Positions 57,472-64,000 of a DNA stretch of 64,000 bases are shown here, one piece after another (position 1 is the first letter of the stretch; the number at the start of each line of letters is the position of its first letter). The DNA comes from Cryptomeria japonica (Eukaryota; Streptophyta; Pinopsida; Cupressales; Cupressaceae): positions 140,100,747 through 140,164,746 of the forward strand of contig NC_081412.1 of the NCBI RefSeq assembly GCF_030272615.1. The letters are read 5' to 3'. Made by a program: the position numbers and the translations under genes. Below the pieces are notes generated by a model. It did not search any database. It was not told where the DNA came from and worked only from the letters and a program-made list of their open reading frames with translations.

Positions 57472-60186
57472 CAGGGACTAAATATTGTGTGCTATTTTGT
57501 GAGGTCAATGTATATGGTGATTTGACTATAAAATTTAATTAATAAAAAATATCATGATAATTTTAATATGCAAATTTCTCACATGTAATAAAAATCTTAA
57601 AATCTTAAAATTCAAATTAAAAAATTAAAAAATATTTTTTTATTAATTTTCATTTATTATAGATATGTATTTATATTTTATTTAAGTCATAGTAAATGTC
57701 ATAGGTATTGACATAATGTGTTAAGTGGTAGTCCGTACAAGTAGTGGAGTTGGTTTGGGCTAGAGATTTGCTTTCCATTGGTCTTGGATTCGTAGGCAGG
57801 CTACTTGGTACATCCCCAAGGACTAGTCTCGCCTCAACTCGCTCCAAATGGGTGTTGGGTTGGGTCACGGGGATACCATGTGGCAACAAAAAAATATATA
57901 TGTTAAGTGTTAAAATTATATTTCTTGTTCTTTTACTCTTACCCTTTGAACTTATTTGTAAATATAATGTCATACAATCTAATTTGACTTGTTTTCAACA
58001 TATGTTGACTTATCTTTGAATCCCTACATTTAAGCATGCTAATCTTCACAATAGAACATGACCACGCATGTGAATCTATACCATGGACTCATTTGCATTG
58101 TGTTCCTATCTCACCATTTCAAATTCCAATTGTTCCCTACCACTACCAAGGTTGACACTTTTGGATATTGACCATTGCTTGTCGATTTAAATGTGCTAAA
58201 ATATTTCAAAGTGAACATTTAAGAATTCCTCAACCATAAGTGAACAAGTAGCGGAGTTGGCTTGGGCATTTACAAGGTCAATGTCCAAAACCATAAGGGG
58301 CAACTTGGTAAATCAAATGATCACACAAATTCTTAAAAGCTAACATGGCATGTTAAAAATAAAAAATTGACAACTAGTTTGTATCTCCAAGTCAAAATCC
58401 TACTTGTCAAAACTCTCAATACTAGGTTCTAGATGTCTCTAGTATAACACCTTTGTCTACTAGTGTATTTTTTTTATCTTGATGAATTTTTCAAGACAAT
58501 TTTGTTTAATTATGTGCATTTCTTAAAAATTTAAGAGCTTTGCATTTATTTTTACGTTTTCTCATCATTGTATCATTCTAGTATAAAATATCCAAAATAA
58601 CTTTTTAAAAGTGTGCATGATTTTTTACAAAATATCCTAAACTTTGTCAAAATCTATCCATAAGTATAACTTGTTAGTCATATTAAGTCAATCCAATTCC
58701 TTCTAATTAAAAATTCATAATCTAAATTCTAAAATCTTTGTTCTCATTGTGTGTATGTATATACGTGTCTATGTACTCACATGCATAGGTGTACATATTT
58801 TCTAATTGGGATATCATTCATGATTTTATTTTTTTCAATAATCTTTACAAAATTCCTCTATCCATAAAAAGTTCCGTCGAAAAATCTCTAGAAAATTGTA
58901 AACATTTTTTTTTGGAAAACCTCTTAACAAAATCAAAAGAATGAGTTCTTAAATTTCCAAAAGTAATACAAAATATTAAAAAAAAAAATGTTTGTTATAA
59001 AATAAATAATAATATTTATAATTAAATCAAACCAAAAAAAAAATATAAAATAAACAAATGAATAAATAAAAATATTACAAACTTTCAAATATTCATCCAT
59101 TTTAACTTAAATGTCTTTGCGAAATCATCTCACGTTTTCTATTTGAGATAAAATTTTAAAGGTAAATCTCCAACTTCCTAATGAAATATAAACACAAGAG
59201 CATGTGAGTTGATATTTTTTTCTAGCCTAATTCCTTTTTTTTTTTTGATCAATTAAATTACTTAAATAAAAAAACTTAGATCACAAGATGTGAGCATTTT
59301 AAGGGTTTTGATTGAGCCAAGGCAAAGAAAAAGCCACAATTAAATGAGTATTCTTCTCAATTCACAATTACCACAACCTAGTTAAGAAAATACACAAAAC
59401 CAACCATCTCAATGACATTCCAATTAACAATGAATTCCAACGTAATGACTTAGATTGGTATGACCTTAAGAAATTGTTCTAAGTGTTAGATTTTTTGCAC
59501 TCATAATTGATAAATTGAATAAGAACTAAATGTCATCTTTTTTTACCTTTCTTTGCACCCCAATTATTTTATCTATTTTTTTCTCTCCTTAAATGTTTTC
59601 TATGGCACTTAACACCCTACAAACATGTTTGGATTTGAGAGGACCCATGTGGAGATGACTCCTAGAATAGATATCCCAATGCTCCCGTCATAGAATATTT
59701 GGATGACAAGTATGCCAATCTCTTATGAAAACCTAAGAGTATTAACCCTACCTATCTATTCAATAATCTAATATGGTGAAGGGTTATTGAGGAGGTTATA
59801 AACTCCACAGAAGAATATTTTATATAACATGACCATTCAACCAAGACTACTCTAATTATATGGAAAGTCCTTACTTATATTGGTTGAACAATTCTGAATT
59901 TTTCCTTCAACCCCCAACATGAGGGTGTTACACTTTTGATTAATTATGATGTAAGGAAGAAAATTATGAAGACGATACATATCCCATGTAAATATTTGTA
60001 AAAAATTTCCTATTATGAATATTGACCCAACTAACAACTTATGACAATCATTGACTCCAAATCAACATGAGGTCTTGTTAGGATATATAAGAATATAAGG
60101 TTCCCTTTAACTTGGACAAATACTAATTTAAACTAACCAAGTCATTTAAAAATTGCCACTCTTGAGGATTTGGTTGGCATGCTAAA
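57472..60186. other. Non-coding downstream part of block P2
   Basis: No gene is supported. From about 59270 to 59940 it is almost identical to 34880-35560, much closer than neighbouring parts of the duplication. Confidence 0.65.
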
Positions 60187-60196
60187 GAATCTTACC
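60187..60196. other. 10-bp filler at the P2/Q2 junction
   Basis: GAATCTTACC joins the end of P2 to the start of Q2. It matches neither side of block X in copy 1. Filler of this kind is typical of end-joining after a deletion, but it could also be ancestral sequence lost from copy 1. Confidence 0.7.
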
Positions 60197-61938
60197 ACAT
60201 CTTTACACATTTCATATTAACTAAAACAATCTAAATCATTTCCTTAAGGTTAACTATTCATCTTACCAACTACCCATTCATTCTTACAATCTAGAAGTAT
60301 CCATTTATCAAGAATATCAACCTTTCATTAAGAACATTCATTCAATATTTGCATAAGCATCCATACTCAAGATCATCATATTACAACATAATTATTACAA
60401 TCCATTACAACATATAAATATTTCATCTTACTACGAGTCCTAATACTTATATCCTCTAAATTCAAGTTACATAACTACTTTTACATTATCATCTTAATTA
60501 CCATATCAAATTTCCTATTCTTTTCTATCTTAAACATGAATATAAATTCCTACCACATGACTTTGATATCAAAACTCATGAATCCCTTTAGGAACCATTA
60601 CAAGATAATCTACAACATATCTATTAACATGAATTGCATTCCATTTCAAAGAATACATCTCAATATCCATCTTACAAATTATAGGCCCATTTCCTAAACA
60701 TCATCTACTATATAATTACATGATCGTTTCAACAAGAGCATAGTTCTCCTAGTACATTGTCTCATCTACAACTTCTACAATAAGATTACATTACATAACC
60801 CATGATATTAATCACATTCATTTGCTACAATATTCATCCATAAGCTGCAATGAAGAAGTATTCACATCCACGCATAAGAATCCAATTTGAAAATCCCAAT
60901 GGTAGAAAGGCACCAACCACACGACCATGTGGAACCAAAGGAACCACCCCCCTGTGCTAGGAGATGACACAAGGTCCCAACACACACTCTAGACCTAAGC
61001 TGACACCAAACTACCAAATAGACTAACAACTCAAGTATCACAACCACACAAACAGAACAACCAATCACATAGCGACATCAAATAGAAACTCCTAGAGGCG
61101 TAACAACAAACAAGGCATAAATGCAAAACAAGCAAATGACACATGTAGGAGTGGAGTGTCATCACATGCTATCCTCCAAATTTAGAAACACGACCTTTCA
61201 AGGCATAACCTTGATAGACATGTGGAGCCATCTCAACCTATGAGAGAATCAAGGGAGATTGGCTTGACACCGCAATGGCCTTCCCAATCTTATCCTAAAA
61301 CATCCTCCCTAGGATCGAGTCTTGGGGATCAACTATTAATTATCTTGAATAGGTGAATCCTAATTACCCAACCCATCTAATTCATTATTAATGTTATCTC
61401 TTGTTTATAAATAAGGAAAACTTCCAATGTGCCCTGGCGATCTAAACAGGAGGCTTATCAACTCACCGCCTAGCTCTCATGACCTCGGTCATCACATGGA
61501 AGCCCACTCCCCCTAACATGTTCCAAAATAACAATAATAACAAGGAGGCTCTAATTCAAAATTCATGAGTGATCCATAGACAACATCACGAAATCATGAA
61601 GCATCCATAACAATCCAATGCCAACAACAAAAATAAACCAACAGTGAGTCTCATATCAAACTAGTGCTTCAAAAGCAATATCAAAGTCAATCAAAATCTT
61701 CCATAATCATGAGATGAAAATCAATAGTAAGGCACATCAAATTACTGGGCCAAGAGTGACAAATCAATCCTCACAACATAACTTATCAACAAGTTGGAGG
61801 CGCAAAAAATCTCTACGGTATGGCTTATCAATATACCAAAGCTTAAAATCATCGAATAACATCAAATTAGATAAATCACAAAGCTGGAAAACATCAACAT
61901 ACATCAATCAAGCCTCTGGTACAAGGACAAATTGAAAA
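60197..61938 (+). repeat. Segmental duplication block Q2
   Basis: This is the second copy of 47911-49665, non-coding, ending at ATTGAAAA (61931-61938). Beyond that point the sequence is unrelated to P and represents the original right flank of the duplicated unit. Confidence 0.92.
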
Positions 61939-64000
61939 CATGAAAACATAACAATCACACTATAACAAAAGAAAGAAGGAATAATCTCAACAAACCTCCC
62001 TTCACGACAAAACTAGTTCAGGGAGCTCATAGAGGTAACTGGAAACCAAGCTCAACCCAAAAATGAAAAAGTGCAATAAAGTTCTCAATAAAACTACCAA
62101 AACAACAATCTACAAAAAACCAAACACAGGAAATCCACAAGCTATGAATTCCACCGTGTTGTGCGTTCATGACAAAACTCCCATCCAATAGAAATAGATT
62201 AAGTTTCCCTTCCTATAGTTAAACTATACTATAAAATTAATTCAAGGAAAAATTTATCCAAAAAACTATAGTCCAACTATAGAATATAGTATTTTTTCTC
62301 AAATATAATTTTCGCACACAACCATATTTCTACAGACACAGAGAATACACAAAATCTGAAAATAAAACTTCAAAGGAAATACCTCCAACCTAGATTAGAA
62401 GTGATGGAGGAGATTGATGAAGCGCCCAAGAAATCCAACAAGCTTCCAAAGCCACAATCCAAGCTCAAAAACAAAATTGCAGAGAATATTCAAAAGAGTG
62501 TAGCTCGACAACAAGCTCAGGCTGTCAAATAAAAAGAAAAACCAAACCAAAACCTAGCCTCAAAATCAACCAATCAAAATATTTCTTTTGGGAATATATT
62601 TTACCTACCCACATTAGGTTATATTTTTATTTCTCATTTGAAATTCGGCCAATGAGAATAAACGGTGGGTGAGAGAAATATTAAAACATATTTATAATTA
62701 TAAGTGGGATGTAAAAAGAATATAACATAAGGTACTTTATTACCTCCACAAAATTAATAATTAAACTATATAAATAACTATAGGCTAAGATTGATTAAAT
62801 AAATCAAATGGATAATTAAATAAATAATCAAAGGGCTTATAAAATAAATAACTAATCTCCAATAAATATTATTCAACACTAAAGCCAAAGATATAATAAA
62901 CAATAAATAAATAAATAACAATAAATATCAATTAAACAATAAATACTAAATAAACCATTAATCAACAATAAATAAATATTAAATCTCAAATAATTAAACA
63001 TAAATAAATCAATAATAACTAAATGAGCATTAAATCCCAAATAATTAAATACCCAAATAAAACTATATTAAACCAACAGTTAATTAAACATTAATAACTA
63101 TATAATCTCACATCAATTAATTAAATAAATGAATAAACACTTGCATACTCACAAAACCATAGTTCTTTGACTAACATGGCAAATTAGGCCAAGATATTGA
63201 TGACTCAAGGTAGACATATTAGACCTAGAGTATGCGAAGGGAACTCATGTCATCTTTGAACCACATACCATTGGGATTTAAAGACACGCTCATACTTGTG
63301 GAGCCAGGTGGAGTCGGTGTCTGGTACCTGCGAATCTTGCAACCACAAGGCAATGATACAACACACACACATATCATAATAGGCAAGTGATAAGGAATCA
63401 CAACGACACATCCCGCTCACAATGACTGACGTGACATCATTCCTCTCACGAAGACAATCATACAATAATCAAACACATCGCATGATCAACTCATCATATA
63501 TTATCATGAAATAGGGTTGGCATATCCATAATGACATCAAATCCATGATCAATATAATCCAACAATGTAGAAATGCATATAAGATCCATCAAGCATATGT
63601 CCATCATATCTCATATTCAATAATAAGAAGTGTCATCATCATAATAATCCAAGCTATGCCAGTCATCCATAAGAGTTGCCATGTAACATATGTCCATATA
63701 AAATGTCTAACATCATAAACATAACATCTACGATATGAGTAGATTCGTAAGCAATCATCAAGGTATCAACAATATGTCTCAATAACTCTATCGATGCATA
63801 GAGGAGGGACACTACAATCTAGAAGATGAAAGTATAGGTCATGTTTAATCTCAAGAACACTAAAACCAACTAATAAAGGTAGAAAGTGATCTCATTACTC
63901 CCCTAAAACCAAGGAAGCATTAGTGTAACCATATGACACCCACTATAATGGTAATAAGGAGAGGTATAACATATCCATTAAAATTGTATCACAATGTAGT
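61939..64000. other. Non-coding AT-rich right end of the window
   Basis: No gene is supported. A 42-codon plus-strand frame at 62406-62534, starting MEEIDEAPKKSNK, is Lys/Gln-rich, has no domain and is recorded only as a small open frame. About 62750-63130 is dominated by (AATAAATA)n-like sequence. CACTACA at about 63810-63816 could be the start of a minus-strand LTR, but no partner end or target duplication was found. Confidence 0.5.

Larger units (their letters stand above)
49667..60186 (+). repeat. Segmental duplication block P2 (copy 2)
   Basis: This is the second copy of 23265-35794. It lacks the solo LTR and MITE found in copy 1 and therefore preserves both empty target sites (50201-50205 and 54885-54890). 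It begins inside what was intron 1 of the minus-strand transposon gene and ends at GGCATGCTAAA. Confidence 0.92.

Noticed and set aside
63790-63820. Minus-strand LTR start (TGTAGTGTCCCTCC)
   Set aside because: It resembles LTR starts, but no matching end, target duplication or PBS could be placed within the window.

Overview
The window looks like intergenic, repeat-dominated nuclear DNA of a seed plant, most likely a large-genome gymnosperm (inference). The evidence is AT-rich sequence, plant-type Ty3/gypsy gag and protease relics, L1-type LINE relics with DUF4283 and RNase H domains, tRNA-derived SINEs, solo LTRs with 5-bp target-site duplications, long (CT)n and (AT)n tracts, and only one ordinary-looking host gene, present twice. 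There is no bacterial-type organisation, CRISPR array, rRNA gene or functional tRNA gene.

Layout. 1-2.6 kb: CT-rich low-complexity DNA and a minus-strand SINE. 2.7-8.7 kb: a decayed gag-protease LTR retrotransposon with a PPT and a 3' LTR but no visible reverse transcriptase or integrase, split by a solo LTR at 3355-5120. 9.0-10.4 kb: an intact-looking SINE with a 16-bp target duplication and a minus-strand LINE ORF1 relic. 10.97-23.73 kb: what I read as one very large DNA transposon. It has terminal inverted repeats starting GGRTAAGTGCACAAAGATG, clusters of GCGTAC-type subterminal repeats, a broken transposase-like gene on the plus strand, a second multi-exon gene converging from the right end, and several internal tandem arrays. 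I could not assign it to a named superfamily.

23.27-61.94 kb is a large direct duplication that can be traced nearly to the base. Unit copy 1 (23265-49665) consists of blocks P1, X and Q1. Unit copy 2 (49666-61938) consists of P2 and Q2 and lacks the 12.1-kb block X. P contains the right end of the big transposon, a LINE ORF1 relic and an unrecognised two-exon gene encoding 549 residues, intact in both copies (30727-32928 and 55237-57471). Differences between the copies act as a clock. A solo LTR (23803-25260) and a MITE (29917-30377) are present only in P1, and P2 preserves their empty sites. X holds a LINE 3' half, another solo LTR (42783-44367), a long (AT)n tract and a minisatellite.

61.94-64 kb is AT-rich sequence without a convincing gene. 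Almost everything is transposon-derived and decayed. The duplicated 549-residue gene and the unclassified transposon are the parts most worth following up.
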